The notes beneath the pieces are model-generated. The model did not search any database. It was given only the letters and a program-made list of their open reading frames with translations, and was not told the DNA's origin. From Brevundimonas naejangsanensis DSM 23858 (lineage in GTDB: Bacteria > Pseudomonadota > Alphaproteobacteria > Caulobacterales > Caulobacteraceae), in NCBI RefSeq assembly GCF_000421705.1, contig NZ_ATXN01000002.1:310001-374000 (forward strand): DNA of 64,000 bases. Reading direction: 5' to 3'. Positions 18,114-27,563 of the stretch are shown here, in pieces. How positions within the stretch are numbered: the first letter of the stretch is position 1; the number at the start of each line of letters is the position of its first letter. A program made the position numbers and the translations under genes.

Positions 18114-19336
18114 GCCGCGACTGGACGACGCGCCACGTTACAGTGGGACCACAGCTTATCCATCGCATCGACCAGCTTGTCGATCATGGCGTCGTCATGG
18201 TCAGGCGAAGGGGTGAAGCGCAGACGCTCGGTCCCTTTGGGTACGGTCGGATAGTTGATCGGCTGGACGTAGATGCCGTGTTCTTCCAGCAGCATGTCCG
18301 AGATCAGCTTGCAGTGCACCGGGTTGCCGACATGGACCGGCACGATGTGGCTGACGCTGGGCAAGACGGGGATGCCCGCCTCAGACAGACGGCGCTTCAG
18401 AGTGGCGGCGCGCTCCTGATGGGCGTCGCGCAGTTCGGGGTGCGCCTTCAGGTGGCGGACCGAAGCCAGGGCCCCCGCCGTCAGGGCCGGCGGCAGGCTG
18501 GTGGTGAAGATGAAGCCCGAGGCCCAGCTGCGCACCGCATCCACGATCACGGCGTCGGCGGCAATGTAGCCGCCCATGACGCCGATGGCCTTGCCCAGGG
18601 TGCATTCGACGATGTCGATGCCGTCCAGCACGCCGTCGCGCTCGGCCACGCCTGCGCCGGTCGCGCCGTACAGACCCACGGCGTGGACTTCGTCCAGATA
18701 GGTCAGGGCGCCGTATTTTTTGGCCAGGGCGATGGTGCCCGCCAGATCAGCGATGTCGCCGTCCATCGAATAGACGCTCTCGAAGGCGATCAGCTTGGGC
18801 GCATTGACGGGCGCGGCGGCCAGCAGTTCTTCGAGGTGTTCGAGGTCGTTGTGGCGGAAGATGTGACGCTCGCCGCCGCCGTTGCGGATGCCCGCAATCA
18901 TCGAGGCGTGGTTCAGGGCGTCCGAAAAGATGATCAGGCCGGGCAGGATCTTCTGCAGGGTCGACAGCGTCGCCTCATTGGCCACATAGCCCGAGGTGAA
19001 CAGCAGGGCGGCTTCCTTCTGGTGCCAGCTGGCCAGCTCGGCTTCCAGATCAACCGCCGAGCGTGTGGTGCCCGAGATGTTGCGGGTGCCCCCTGCCCCG
19101 GCGCCGCTGAGATCGATCGCGGTCTTCATCGCCTCGACCACGGCCGGATGCTGTCCCATGCCGAGGTAGTCGTTGGAGCACCAGACCACCACCTCCTGCT
19201 GCGTGCCGTCCGCACGGCGACGGCGAGCAAGAGGAAATTGCCCGCGCACCCGCTTCAGATCGGCGAAGACACGGTAACGGCCTTCGCTGCGGACCTGATC
19301 CACAGAGTTCTGAAAGGCGGACTTATAGTCGAACAA
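18110..19336 (-). CDS. hemA: 5-aminolevulinate synthase
   Basis: Condenses glycine with succinyl-CoA to 5-aminolevulinate, the first haem step by the alphaproteobacterial (Shemin) route. It has 408 residues. The TTG start at 19336 gives [20 protein letters not shown]; no in-frame ATG competes. Key motifs are [41 protein letters not shown], and the PLP-lysine segment [18 protein letters not shown]. An AAGAAG sequence lies 9 nt upstream. The upstream 170 nt hold no perfect TTGAT-N4-ATCAA FNR-type box. Confidence 0.97.
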   Translation of the reverse strand: MFDYKSAFQNSVDQVRSEGRYRVFADLKRVRGQFPLARRRRADGTQQEVVVWCSNDYLGMGQHPAVVEAMKTAIDLSGAGAGGTRNISGTTRSAVDLEAELASWHQKEAALLFTSGYVANEATLSTLQKILPGLIIFSDALNHASMIAGIRNGGGERHIFRHNDLEHLEELLAAAPVNAPKLIAFESVYSMDGDIADLAGTIALAKKYGALTYLDEVHAVGLYGATGAGVAERDGVLDGIDIVECTLGKAIGVMGGYIAADAVIVDAVRSWASGFIFTTSLPPALTAGALASVRHLKAHPELRDAHQERAATLKRRLSEAGIPVLPSVSHIVPVHVGNPVHCKLISDMLLEEHGIYVQPINYPTVPKGTERLRFTPSPDHDDAMIDKLVDAMDKLWSHCNVARRPVAA

Positions 19337-19512
19337 GGCGGCGCTTCTTTCGCTTATGCAGCTTTGCGGCCTAATTGCGCGCGCCGCCCTGTCTTGTCCA
19401 TGTCAGGAGCCGGACAAAACGTCCCAACCCCTTAATTGATAACGGTTCTCAGCTTCAGCTATTCCCGCGGTCCTCGGCTCTGCGGGACCTCCCCACCCGA
19501 TGCGGGCTTGGC

Positions 19513-20409
19513 TCAGCTCAGCGTATCGATGCGGCCGCGCAGCATCTGCACCATGGCGGAGAAGTCCTTGCCGCCGTAGCCAAGGCCGTTGAACAGGGCG
19601 TAGAGAGCCTCGGCCTGGGCGCCCAGCGGGGTCGTGGCGCCCGCCTTGGCGGCGGCGTCCTGCGCCAGCTTGAGGTCCTTCAGCATCATGGCCGTAGCGA
19701 AGCCGCCTTCATACTCGCGGTTCGACGGGGCAGTCGGCACCGGGCCGGCCCAGGGGTAGTAGCTGGTCACGCTCCAGCACTGGCCCGAGGACTTGGAGGC
19801 GATCTCGAAGAAGCGTTCCGGCTCCAGGCCCAGCTTTTCGGCCAGGGCGATGGCTTCGCAGGTGCCGATCATCGAAATGCCCAGCAGCATGTTGTTGCAG
19901 ATCTTGGCGGCCTGACCGGCGCCATGATCGCCCGCGCGGATGGTGATGCGGCTCATCGGCTCCAGCGCCGGTTCGACGCGGGCGAAGTCGGCCTCGTCGC
20001 AGCCGACCATGAAGGCCAGAGAACCCGCATCGGCCGCCGCCGTGCCGCCCGAAACAGGCGCGTCGGCGAAGGCGTAGCCCGCCTCCTTGGCCAGACCCGC
20101 GACCTTGCGCGCGGTTTCTACGTCGATGGTCGAGCAGTCCAGCAGAAGCGCGCTGGAGGGCGCCGCGCCGATGATCTGTTCGGAATAGACGCTGAGGACG
20201 TGCGGCCCGGCGGGCAGCATGGTGATGACGACCTCGGCGTCCTTCACGGCCTCGGCGACCGAACTGACGGTGCGGCATCCGGCCTCGGCCGCGCGTTCCA
20301 GCGCGGCGGGCGACAGGTCAAAGGCGGCGACGTCATGCCCGGCCTTGGCCTGATTGGCGGCCATGCCGCCGCCCATGTTGCCCAGACCGATGAAGGCGAT
20401 GCGAGTCAT
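19513..20409 (-). CDS. mmsB: 3-hydroxyisobutyrate dehydrogenase
   Basis: NAD-dependent oxidation of 3-hydroxyisobutyrate to methylmalonate semialdehyde in valine breakdown. It has 298 residues with a Rossmann N-terminus (IAFIGLGNMGGGMAANQAKA). The substrate loop LLDCSTIDVETARKVAG, the ADAPVSGGTAAADAGSL motif and the catalytic-lysine segment GAGQAAKICNNMLLGISMIG are all present. The wider beta-hydroxyacid dehydrogenase family includes tartronate semialdehyde reductase, so substrate assignment is good but not certain. No other valine-degradation genes are adjacent. Confidence 0.9.
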   Translation of the reverse strand: MTRIAFIGLGNMGGGMAANQAKAGHDVAAFDLSPAALERAAEAGCRTVSSVAEAVKDAEVVITMLPAGPHVLSVYSEQIIGAAPSSALLLDCSTIDVETARKVAGLAKEAGYAFADAPVSGGTAAADAGSLAFMVGCDEADFARVEPALEPMSRITIRAGDHGAGQAAKICNNMLLGISMIGTCEAIALAEKLGLEPERFFEIASKSSGQCWSVTSYYPWAGPVPTAPSNREYEGGFATAMMLKDLKLAQDAAAKAGATTPLGAQAEALYALFNGLGYGGKDFSAMVQMLRGRIDTLS

Positions 20410-20492
20410 CTGTGCGTTTCCCTTATGGATTTTGGCCGAGGGTTAGCGCCGCACGACCCGCTTCGCCAGTCACCAATTTGAGACGAGACGCC

Positions 20493-21236
20493 TCAGTTCG
20501 GCTTGCGGAAGCGATAGACGAACTGGTCGGTCTTGCCCCGGATCGCCTCGTCGAAGACGTTCAGGCTGTGGTCGTCGGCCGGGTTGGCGACGGCCGTGCT
20601 TTCGCCGTCGAAGACGAAGCCGGCCGCCTCGACCTCTTTGCGCAGCTGGGCGCCTTCGATGCGGTGCAGGGTTTCGACGACGGTGTTGGCGGCGCCGGGC
20701 GCGGCCTGATGGTCGATAACGACATAGAGCCCGCCGGGCTTCAAAGCCTTGAAGATGTCGGCGTTCATCTTGGCCACATCCACGCCAAAACGAGGGATGT
20801 GGAAGTCGTGATATTCCTGGCTCATGAAGACCAGATCCAGCGGCTGGTCGAAGCTCATGGCGTCCAGGTCGCCGTTGACGCGGCTGATGTTGGGATAGGC
20901 GGCGACCAGGGCGTCGGCGCGCGGGTTCTCGCGCTCGGCCGTGCGGTTCGGCACGAAGGCGTAGACGTGGCCGCTCTCGCCCACGACGCGCGCGAACAGG
21001 CGGCTGAAATAGCCCGCGCCGGGGCGGATGTCGGCAATGCGCCAGCCCGGCTTCACCTGGGCGAAGGCCAGCATCTCGGCAGGATGACGCAGGGCGTCGC
21101 GCTCGACCTCATCGGCGGGACGCAGAGTGTCGGAGACGGCGGCCTGATAGGCAGGCGCGGCGGCGTCCTGAGCCAGAACAGGCGCGGCGCTCAGAAAGGC
21201 GGCGGCGACGGCGGCGGCGAGCAGATGCGGTTTCAT
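20493..21236 (-). CDS. Exported class I methyltransferase-like protein
   Basis: A 247-residue protein. The ATG at 21236 follows AAGGAG with 6-nt spacing and begins a clear signal peptide (MKPHLLAAAVAAAFLSAAP, then VLAQ-DAAA); the longer frame to 21335 is not supported. The mature part has a methyltransferase-like fold: MLAFAQVKPGWRIADIRPGA with GYFSRL in place of a textbook glycine loop, GHVYAFVPN, LDLVFMSQEYHD, and KPGGLYVVIDHQAAPG. A secreted SAM-methyltransferase is odd because SAM is cytoplasmic. Such proteins are, however, widespread in Caulobacterales and Sphingomonads, and the substrate is unknown. Confidence 0.85.
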   Translation of the reverse strand: MKPHLLAAAVAAAFLSAAPVLAQDAAAPAYQAAVSDTLRPADEVERDALRHPAEMLAFAQVKPGWRIADIRPGAGYFSRLFARVVGESGHVYAFVPNRTAERENPRADALVAAYPNISRVNGDLDAMSFDQPLDLVFMSQEYHDFHIPRFGVDVAKMNADIFKALKPGGLYVVIDHQAAPGAANTVVETLHRIEGAQLRKEVEAAGFVFDGESTAVANPADDHSLNVFDEAIRGKTDQFVYRFRKPN

Positions 21237-21331
21237 GACGAACTCCTTGATCTTGCGGCTGCCCCGGTCGGGGCCTTCGGACGGCATAAGGCGCGCGGAT
21301 GGGACGGCTGGCAAGCCGTCCCGGCGCACGA

Positions 21332-22729
21332 TCAACCGGCGGTCATGGCCGCCGGGGCTTGCTTTTCTCTCAGAGTGACGAGTTCCTCAGCCATCGTCGG
21401 GTGGACGGCGCAGGTGGCGTCCCACTGGGCCTTGGTCAGGCCCGCCTTGACGGCGATGGCGGCCAACTGGATCATCTCGGGGCTGTCGGGGCCGACGATG
21501 TGGCAGCCGACGACGCGCTGGGTTTCGGCCTCGACCACCAGCTTCATCAGCACCCGCTCGTCCGAGCCGGTGAAGGCGTATTTCATCGGGCGGAAACGGG
21601 TGACGTAGACATCGACCTCGCCCGGGCAGGCGTGGCGGGCCTCGGCCTCGGTCAGGCCGACGGTGCCGACGGGGGGCTGGCTGAAGACGGCGGTGGCGAC
21701 GGCTTCATAGTCGAAGCTCTGCGGGTTGTTCCTGAACACCGTCTCGTGGAAGGCCACGCCCTCGCGGATGGCGACGGGGGTCAGGTTCATTCGGTCGGTG
21801 ACGTCGCCGACCGCCCAGATGTTGTCGGCCGTGGTCTGGGAATACTGATCGACCTTGATGGCGCCGTTCTCGTTCAGCTCGACCCCGGCGGTTTCCAGTC
21901 CCAGACCCTCGACATACGGCACGCGGCCGGTGGCGAACATGACCACGTCGGTCTCGATCTTCATGCCGTTTTCGAGGTGGTTGATCAGACCCGTGTCTGT
22001 CTTCTCAATCGATTCATGCTGACAGCCGAGGATGACCTTGATGCCGCGCTTCTCGATCTCGCCCGCCAGATGGGCGCGCACGTCGTCGTCGAAGCCGCGC
22101 AGAATGTTGGGGCCGCGATAGATCAGGGTCGTCTCGACCCCCAGCCCGGCGAAGATGCCCGCGAACTCCACCGCGATATAGCCGCCGCCGACCACCAGGA
22201 CGCGCTTGGGCAGTTCGGGCAGGTGAAAGGCTTCTTCGGAGGTGATGGCGTGCTCGATGCCAGGCAGGCTGTCCGGCTTCCACGGACGGCCGCCGGTGGC
22301 GATCAGGATCTTCTCGGCCGTGATCGTCTGGTTTTCAGCGCCGTCCTTGCCGATGACCTCGACGGTGTGGGCGTCCTTCAGCACGGCGCGGCCGTGCAGC
22401 AGGTCGACGCCCGCCTTGCCCAGATTGGCGGCGTAGATGCCGGACAGGCGGGCGATCTCGACATCCTTGGCCTGCAGGAAGGTCGGCCAGTCGAACCTGG
22501 CGTCAGCGAACGACCAACCGTAGCCCTCGGCGATCTCAAGCGCATGGCTGACCTCTGCGGCCATGACCATGAACTTCTTGGGCACGCAGCCGCGAATGAC
22601 GCAGGTCCCGCCGACCCGATACTCTTCAGCGATGGCGACCTTCTTGCCGCCCAACGCCGTCAGCCGCGCCGCCCGCACGCCTCCCGAACCGGCGCCGATG
22701 ACGAAGAGATCGTAGTCGTATTGGCTCAT
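21332..22729 (-). CDS. gor: Glutathione-disulfide reductase
   Basis: FAD/NADPH enzyme that regenerates glutathione in the cytoplasm. From the ATG at 22729 it has 465 residues. The active-site disulfide is in GGTCVIRGCVPKKFMVMA. The FAD motif is FVIGAGSGGVRAARL and the NADPH-binding region is VLVVGGGYIAVEFAGIFAGL. The C-terminal catalytic His lies in CAVHPTMAEELVTLR. A longer frame to 22882 would start in non-coding leader DNA. That leader carries the repeat block shared with ribE. Confidence 0.95.
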   Translation of the reverse strand: MSQYDYDLFVIGAGSGGVRAARLTALGGKKVAIAEEYRVGGTCVIRGCVPKKFMVMAAEVSHALEIAEGYGWSFADARFDWPTFLQAKDVEIARLSGIYAANLGKAGVDLLHGRAVLKDAHTVEVIGKDGAENQTITAEKILIATGGRPWKPDSLPGIEHAITSEEAFHLPELPKRVLVVGGGYIAVEFAGIFAGLGVETTLIYRGPNILRGFDDDVRAHLAGEIEKRGIKVILGCQHESIEKTDTGLINHLENGMKIETDVVMFATGRVPYVEGLGLETAGVELNENGAIKVDQYSQTTADNIWAVGDVTDRMNLTPVAIREGVAFHETVFRNNPQSFDYEAVATAVFSQPPVGTVGLTEAEARHACPGEVDVYVTRFRPMKYAFTGSDERVLMKLVVEAETQRVVGCHIVGPDSPEMIQLAAIAVKAGLTKAQWDATCAVHPTMAEELVTLREKQAPAAMTAG

Positions 22730-22793
22730 CGGGGGCTCCGGCTGGATCGGACTCGAAAAAACAGAGTCCAATTCGTCTGAATCGTCTGAAATC
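22730..22793 (-). promoter_or_regulatory. gor leader containing a three-unit 9-bp repeat block, shared with ribE
   Basis: The 38 nt at 22756-22793 read on the minus strand as TTTCAGACG, ATTCAGACG, AATTGGACT, CTG and six Ts. The block matches 33 of 38 positions of the ribE block. After the T run, GTCCG and CCGGAGC also recur at the same places, so the similarity covers about 64 nt to the start codon. Two GANTC sites (GACTC and GAGTC) flank the T run. A common regulator or promoter type is inferred. Confidence 0.5.
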
Positions 22794-22890
22794 CGCGCGG
22801 CAGAACCGCAGCGCTGACCCGACTTAGGCGCCCGGATGCGAGGGGGCAAGGCGTGAGGATCAAGCACGCCCGTTTGCCGCATCTCCCTTC

Positions 22891-23040
22891 CGTCATCCTC
22901 CGGCGAGCGGAGAGAGATCGGGGGACCCAGCGGCGCCGAAGTCGATCTTTACGGCAAGCGTGACGCGTGGAGCTTTCGCCCTGACGGGGGCCGCTGGGTC
23001 CCCCGGTCAGCGCCTCTGCGCGGCTTGCCGGAGGACGACG
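22891..23040. repeat. 150-bp palindromic intergenic element
   Basis: Two nested inverted repeats occupy the gap between gor and rpiA. The outer arms are CGTCATCCTCCGGC (22891-22904) and GCCGGAGGACGACG (23027-23040), with 13 of 14 positions paired. The inner arms are CGGGGGACCCAGCGGC (22919-22934) and GCCGCTGGGTCCCCCG (22990-23005), paired at 16 of 16. There is no ORF. It looks like a dispersed REP/MITE-like element. It could also act as a terminator for rpiA transcription, but no T tract follows. Confidence 0.7.
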
Positions 23041-23055
23041 AAGAAAGGGTAAGGG

Positions 23056-23739
23056 TCAGGGATTGATCGTCTCGACGCCCTCGTCCGTGCCGATGATCGC
23101 CAGGTCGGTGAGGTCGAGGAACAGGCCGTGTTCAACCACGCCGGTCAGGCTTTTCAGATCGGCGGCGAGGCGGGCCGGGTCGGCGATCAGCTTGCAGGCG
23201 GCGTCGTAGATCAGGTTGCCGCCGTCGGTGCGGATCAGGCCGCGTTCAGCCTCGCGCACACGGGCGGGCGCGGCGATGTCGTGGTCAGCCAGGACGTCGG
23301 CGATGCGGTTGGCGGTCGTCTTGTGGCCGAAGGCGACGACCTCGATCGGCAGGGGGAAGGTTCCCAGCGCCGGAACCACCTTGGCCGCGTCGGCGATGCA
23401 GATGCAGCGGGCGGACGCCTCCCACACCAGTTTCTCGCGCAGCAGGGCCGCGCCGCCGCCCTTGATGAGGGCGAGGCCAGGGCCGATCTCGTCGGCGCCG
23501 TCGACGGTCAGGTCGATGCGGGGGGTGTCTTCCAGCGTCGACAGGGTCAGGCCCAGTTCGCGCGCCAGATCGGCGGTGCGCTCGGACGTCGGGACGCAGC
23601 GCAGGTCCGGCAGGTTGCGCGCCGCCAGGGCTTTCACGAACCAGGCGGCGGTGGAGCCGGTGCCCAGGCCGACGACCATGCCGGCCTCGACATAGGCGGC
23701 GGCGGCTTCGCCGGCGTTCTTCTTCTGCAGGTCGCTCAT
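23056..23739 (-). CDS. rpiA: Ribose-5-phosphate isomerase A
   Basis: Interconverts ribose 5-phosphate and ribulose 5-phosphate in the pentose phosphate pathway. It has 227 residues from the ATG at 23739, which overlaps the glmU stop as ATGA. A frame reaching 24297 runs through glmU in another phase and is not real. Motifs are [48 protein letters not shown], and GGNLIYDA. The C-terminus ends [20 protein letters not shown], the usual RpiA ending. The palindromic element follows 15 nt downstream. Confidence 0.96.
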   Translation of the reverse strand: MSDLQKKNAGEAAAAYVEAGMVVGLGTGSTAAWFVKALAARNLPDLRCVPTSERTADLARELGLTLSTLEDTPRIDLTVDGADEIGPGLALIKGGGAALLREKLVWEASARCICIADAAKVVPALGTFPLPIEVVAFGHKTTANRIADVLADHDIAAPARVREAERGLIRTDGGNLIYDAACKLIADPARLAADLKSLTGVVEHGLFLDLTDLAIIGTDEGVETINP

Positions 23740-25094
23740 TTGGTCTTCGCCGCCTTCTTCGCGCGCATGGTTTCCATGAAGCGGGCCGCCCAGCCCGGCT
23801 TCGTTGTCTGTTCGGCGCGGCCGAGAGCCAGGTCGCCGGGCGCGACATCCTTCGTCACGACCGAGCCGGAGCCGACCATGGCGCCCGCACCGATGGTCAC
23901 GGGAGCGACCAGCGAAGAGTTCGAGCCGACGAAGGCCCCCTCGCCCACTGTGGTGCGGTGTTTGAAGAAGCCGTCGTAGTTGCAGAAGATGGTCCCTGCG
24001 CCGATGTTGGCTTTCGCCCCCACCTCGCCGTCGCCGAGATAGGCCAGATGATTGGCCTTGGCGCCCGCGTCCATGCGGACGTTCTTGACCTCGACGAAGT
24101 TGCCGACCTTGACCCCCTCGCCCAGGTCCGCGCCGGGGCGCAGGCGGGCGTAGGGACCGACCTCGGCGCCGGTGGCGATCCTGGCGCCTTCGATGTGGCT
24201 GAAGCTGCGGATGCGCGCGCCCTCGGCCACCTTGGCGCCGGGGCCGAAGACGACGAAGGGCTCGATGGTCGTGCCTGCGCCGATGTCTGTGTCCCATGCG
24301 AAGTAGACCGTGTCGGGGGCGCTCATGGTCACGCCCTGCGCCAGGAAATGCTCGCGCTGGGTCTTCTGGAACAGGGCCTCGGCCTGAGCCAGTTCGGACT
24401 GGGCGTTGACGCCCATGACGGAGTCTTCAGCGGCGAAGACAGCACGGGTCGGGGCGCCGCGCCTGCGGGCCAGCTCGACCACGTCGGTCAGATAGTATTC
24501 GCCCTTGGCGTTGTCGTTCGTGACCTCGGCCAGCAGGTCGAACAGCAGGCCGACCGGCGCTGCCATGACGCCGGAGTTGCAGGCGGTGACGGCCAGAACC
24601 TCGGCGGAGGCTTCCTTGGCCTCGGTGATGGCCAGCAGGCTGTCGCCCTGAAGGATCAGACGGCCGTATGCGCCGGGGTCGCGGGCCTCGAAACCGATGA
24701 CGGTGACGCCTTCATGAGCGTCGGCGAAGACCGGCTCGATGTCGGCGGCCTTCAGAAGGGGGACATCGCCATAGGTGACGACCACGTGGCCGACGAAATC
24801 GCCCAGCACGGCCTCGGCGGCGCGCACCGCGTGGCCGGTGCCGAGCGGAGGATCCTGAACGGCGATGCTGTCGGCGCCGAGGCGTTTCTCGACGTGGGCG
24901 CGGACTTCCGGAGAGTGAGAGCCGACCACGACCACGATGCGCTCGCAGCCCAAGGCCTCAGCCGCGTCGATGGCGTGGTCCAGCATGGCGCGCGCGCCAA
25001 CCGGGTGCAGCACCTTGGGCAGGGGCGACTTCATGCGCGTGCCCTGACCGGCGGCGAGAATGATGGCGGCTCTCGGATGAGGCTTGCTGGTCAT
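23736..25094 (-). CDS. glmU: Bifunctional UDP-GlcNAc pyrophosphorylase / glucosamine-1-phosphate acetyltransferase
   Basis: Makes UDP-N-acetylglucosamine for peptidoglycan and LPS. It has 452 residues. The N-terminal uridylyltransferase has [35 protein letters not shown] and [10 protein letters not shown]. The C-terminal left-handed beta-helix carries the acetyltransferase: [50 protein letters not shown], and [20 protein letters not shown]. It is coupled to rpiA by a 4-nt overlap and is divergent from gph. Confidence 0.97.
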   Translation of the reverse strand: MTSKPHPRAAIILAAGQGTRMKSPLPKVLHPVGARAMLDHAIDAAEALGCERIVVVVGSHSPEVRAHVEKRLGADSIAVQDPPLGTGHAVRAAEAVLGDFVGHVVVTYGDVPLLKAADIEPVFADAHEGVTVIGFEARDPGAYGRLILQGDSLLAITEAKEASAEVLAVTACNSGVMAAPVGLLFDLLAEVTNDNAKGEYYLTDVVELARRRGAPTRAVFAAEDSVMGVNAQSELAQAEALFQKTQREHFLAQGVTMSAPDTVYFAWDTDIGAGTTIEPFVVFGPGAKVAEGARIRSFSHIEGARIATGAEVGPYARLRPGADLGEGVKVGNFVEVKNVRMDAGAKANHLAYLGDGEVGAKANIGAGTIFCNYDGFFKHRTTVGEGAFVGSNSSLVAPVTIGAGAMVGSGSVVTKDVAPGDLALGRAEQTTKPGWAARFMETMRAKKAAKTK

Positions 25095-25169
25095 GAATCG
25101 ATCCGGCGGCTTGTCGTTGTCTGCGATCTAGCCCATTGCCGGGGTCTTCGCGAGCCGGGAGACAGATGA

Positions 25170-25856
25170 GTGAGCATTGAGCGCGACCTGGAAGGCTGGA
25201 CCATCGCCTTCGATCTGGACGGGACCCTGGTGGATTCGGCGCCGGACCTGATCGGCACGCTGAACCGGATGCTGGCGGAGTATGAACTGCCGCCCGTGCC
25301 CATGTCCTCGACCCGGCATCTGGTCGGGCACGGCGCAATGGCCATGCTGCGTCACGGCTTCATGGAAGCGGGCGCCGTCTGGGACGAGGCCCACGCACCC
25401 GGCCTGTTCGAGCGCTTCATCGAGGTCTACCTCGCTCACATCGCCGATGAGAGCCGCCCGTTCGACGGTTGTGTGGCTGCGCTGGACCGGCTGAGCGCGC
25501 GCGGAGCGATCCTGTGCGTGGCGACCAACAAGCGCACCGACCTGTCGGTCGCGCTGATCGAGGCGCTGGGACTGACGCGCCATTTCGCCTTCATCGCTGG
25601 CCCCGACGTGGTGTCGGCTCGCAAGCCCAGCGGCGCCCACATCATCGAAGCGGTGCGCAAGGCGGGCGGCGATCCGGCGCGCTGCGTCATGGTCGGCGAC
25701 AGCACGACCGACACCAAGGCGGCCAGGGACGCGGGCGTGCCCTGCATCACCGTCAGCTTCGGCTACAACGACGCGCCGCATGCGGAGTTGGGCGGCGACG
25801 TGATGATCGACCACTACGACGGGTTCGATGAGGCGCTCGCGGGGGTGATGGGCTGA
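25170..25856 (+). CDS. gph: Phosphoglycolate phosphatase (HAD family)
   Basis: Haloacid-dehalogenase phosphatase expected to dephosphorylate 2-phosphoglycolate. It has 228 residues. The GTG start at 25170 follows GGGAG by 8 nt. HAD motif I is FDLDGTLVDSAPDL, motif II is VATNKR, and motifs III-IV are ARKPSG and VMVGDSTTDTKAARDAGVP. The helical cap and the RHLVGHGAMAMLRHGF segment are typical of Gph. Other HAD phosphatases are alternatives, because substrate cannot be read from these motifs alone. It is divergent from glmU across 75 nt. Confidence 0.88.
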   Translation: MSIERDLEGWTIAFDLDGTLVDSAPDLIGTLNRMLAEYELPPVPMSSTRHLVGHGAMAMLRHGFMEAGAVWDEAHAPGLFERFIEVYLAHIADESRPFDGCVAALDRLSARGAILCVATNKRTDLSVALIEALGLTRHFAFIAGPDVVSARKPSGAHIIEAVRKAGGDPARCVMVGDSTTDTKAARDAGVPCITVSFGYNDAPHAELGGDVMIDHYDGFDEALAGVMG

Positions 25857-25990
25857 ACCCATCTCCTCTTGCGGGAGAAGGAAAACTCCTGCTGCCTTTA
25901 GAACTTCTACCCCCTATCCGCCCCTGAGGCTGTTGCCGTCTTCGCGTCTGCGAAACACATAGGTCGACCTGTTCCTCCCCAAGGGTCGTC

Positions 25991-27280
25991 ATGCTTCGTC
26001 GCTTCTTCGCCATTCCCCTGTGGCAGCGCACCGCCGCCGGTTTCGCCCTGGGCATTATCGCCGGCCTGATCCTGCGCGAGCAGGCCGTGGTCTGGATTCA
26101 GCCCATCGGCGACGTCTATCTGAACCTGATCCGCATGGTGGTGGCGCCGCTGGTGTTGTTCACCATCGCCAGTTCGATCGCCAAGCTGGGCGAAGGGGTC
26201 GGCGCCGTGCGGCTGGGCGTGCGGACCATCGTGTGGTTCGCCGTCACCTCCCTGCTGGCCGTGCTGGTCGGCTTTGCGTTCGGTCACATCATCAATCCGG
26301 GCGTCGGCTTGTCCGACCTGCCGCTGGGCGAGGTGAAGGCGCGCGAGATCCCCTCGCCGTTGCAGGTTCTGCTGGGCGTCGTGCCGACCAATCCCTTCGC
26401 CTCGCTGGCCGAGGGCAAGGTGCTGCAGATCATCTTCTTCTCGGCGCTGCTTGGCGCGGCTCTGGTGGCGCTGGGCGACCGGGCGCAGAACGCGCGCAGG
26501 CTGGTGGATGAGGGCGCGGCCCTGGTCTTCCGCATCACTCGCTGGGTGATCCAGTTGACGCCGTTCGGGGTGTTCGGCCTGATCGGCTCGGTCGTCGGCG
26601 GCTATGGCTGGGAGGCGCTGCTGCCGCTGGGCAAGTTCATCTTCGCCATCTATGCGGCCTGCCTGTTCCACATCTTCGTCGTCTATTCGGGCCTGCTGAA
26701 GCTGCATGGACTGAAGGTCGTCAGCTTCTTCCGCGGCGCAGGCGCGGCCATGCAGACGGCCTTCGCCACTTCGTCGTCGCTGGGCACCCTGCCCGTCACC
26801 CTGCGCCAGACGGTCGAGCGGCTGGGCGTGCCGCAGGCCTACGCCTCCTTCGCCGTGCCTCTGGGCGCCAATGTGAAGATGGATGGGTGCGGCGCCATCT
26901 ATCCGGCCATCGCCTCCATCTTCATCGCCCAGTATTTCCAGATCGACCTGACGCTGACGCAGTACATCCTGATCGGCCTGACGGCGGTGTTGGGGTCGCT
27001 GGGTACGGCTGGCGTGCCCGGCACCAGCATCGTCATGCTGACCCTGACGCTGTCCACGGCGGGGCTGCCGCTGGAAGGCGTCGGCTACATCATCGCCATC
27101 GACCGCATCATCGACATGATGCGCACGGCCACCAATGTGACCGGCCAGATGGTCGTGCCGGTCCTGGTTGCAAAGGAAGAAGGCATCCTCAATCAGGACA
27201 TCTACAACGGCCACGTGGCCTGGCTGCCCGGCGATCCGGAAGATGAAACGCCCGACGGCGTGCGAGCGGCGGGAATCTGA
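25991..27280 (+). CDS. Dicarboxylate/amino-acid:cation symporter (DAACS family)
   Basis: A 429-residue inner-membrane transporter of the GltP/DctA type, taking up C4-dicarboxylates or glutamate with Na+ or H+. It has about eight membrane helices. The serine-rich hairpin is AFATSSSLGTLPVTLR, and the helix-7 motif appears as PLGANVKMDGCGAIY (usually NMDGT). Hairpin 2 is LGTAGVPGTSIVMLTLTLST, and helix 8 carries IDMMRTATNVTGQM. The hairpin and helix-8 residues are conserved, but which substrate is bound cannot be decided by eye. It stands alone, with tRNA-Val downstream. Confidence 0.92.
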   Translation: MLRRFFAIPLWQRTAAGFALGIIAGLILREQAVVWIQPIGDVYLNLIRMVVAPLVLFTIASSIAKLGEGVGAVRLGVRTIVWFAVTSLLAVLVGFAFGHIINPGVGLSDLPLGEVKAREIPSPLQVLLGVVPTNPFASLAEGKVLQIIFFSALLGAALVALGDRAQNARRLVDEGAALVFRITRWVIQLTPFGVFGLIGSVVGGYGWEALLPLGKFIFAIYAACLFHIFVVYSGLLKLHGLKVVSFFRGAGAAMQTAFATSSSLGTLPVTLRQTVERLGVPQAYASFAVPLGANVKMDGCGAIYPAIASIFIAQYFQIDLTLTQYILIGLTAVLGSLGTAGVPGTSIVMLTLTLSTAGLPLEGVGYIIAIDRIIDMMRTATNVTGQMVVPVLVAKEEGILNQDIYNGHVAWLPGDPEDETPDGVRAAGI

Positions 27281-27314
27281 GCAAGCGACGCAGCTATTTG
27301 ATGATTTGAGGCTT

Positions 27315-27357
27315 GCCGTCGTCGGAATCGCGGGCTATGTCCCCGCCTCCCGACGGC
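27315..27357 (+). terminator. Candidate hairpin downstream of the dicarboxylate symporter gene
   Basis: GCCGTCG (27315-27321) pairs with CGACGGC (27351-27357), and an inner GCGGG (27330-27334) pairs with CCCGC (27342-27346). It lies 35 nt after the symporter stop and 28 nt before tRNA-Val. No T tract follows, so Rho-independent termination is doubtful. Confidence 0.3.
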
Positions 27358-27384
27358 GCAGTCACTGACCGCCCCGTTCCAGGC

Positions 27385-27459
27385 GGACGCGTAGCTCAGC
27401 GGGAGAGCACCTCGTTCACACCGAGGGGGTCACAGGTTCAATCCCTGTCGCGTCCACCA
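27385..27459 (+). tRNA. tRNA-Val (anticodon CAC)
   Basis: A 75-nt cloverleaf with an encoded CCA. The acceptor stem GGACGCG/CGCGTCC is fully paired, the D arm contains TAGCTCAGCGGGAGAGCA, and the T arm contains GGTTCAATCC. The anticodon stem CCTCG/CGAGG encloses TTCACAC, giving anticodon CAC for GUG valine codons. Confidence 0.96.
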
Positions 27460-27496
27460 TTTTTCACCTAATGAAATCAACTACCGCGCGGCGAGT

Positions 27497-27531
27497 GCGC
27501 CTTGGTTCGGTTGAACCGTGGCGGAAGGCGC
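27497..27531. terminator. Candidate nested hairpin between tRNA-Val and LysR gene
   Basis: GCGCCTT (27497-27503) pairs with AAGGCGC (27525-27531), and an inner GGTTC (27504-27508) pairs with GAACC (27513-27517). It lies downstream of both tRNA-Val (plus) and the LysR regulator (minus). No T tract is seen on either strand. Confidence 0.3.
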
Positions 27532-27563
27532 GCTGGACGAGGTTTCGGCGCTTGTAGCGACAG

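Noticed and set aside
23740..24297. N-terminal extension of rpiA reaching into glmU
   Set aside because: The extra residues are arginine/glycine-rich out-of-frame translation of glmU; the real RpiA start is the ATG at 23739 overlapping the glmU stop.
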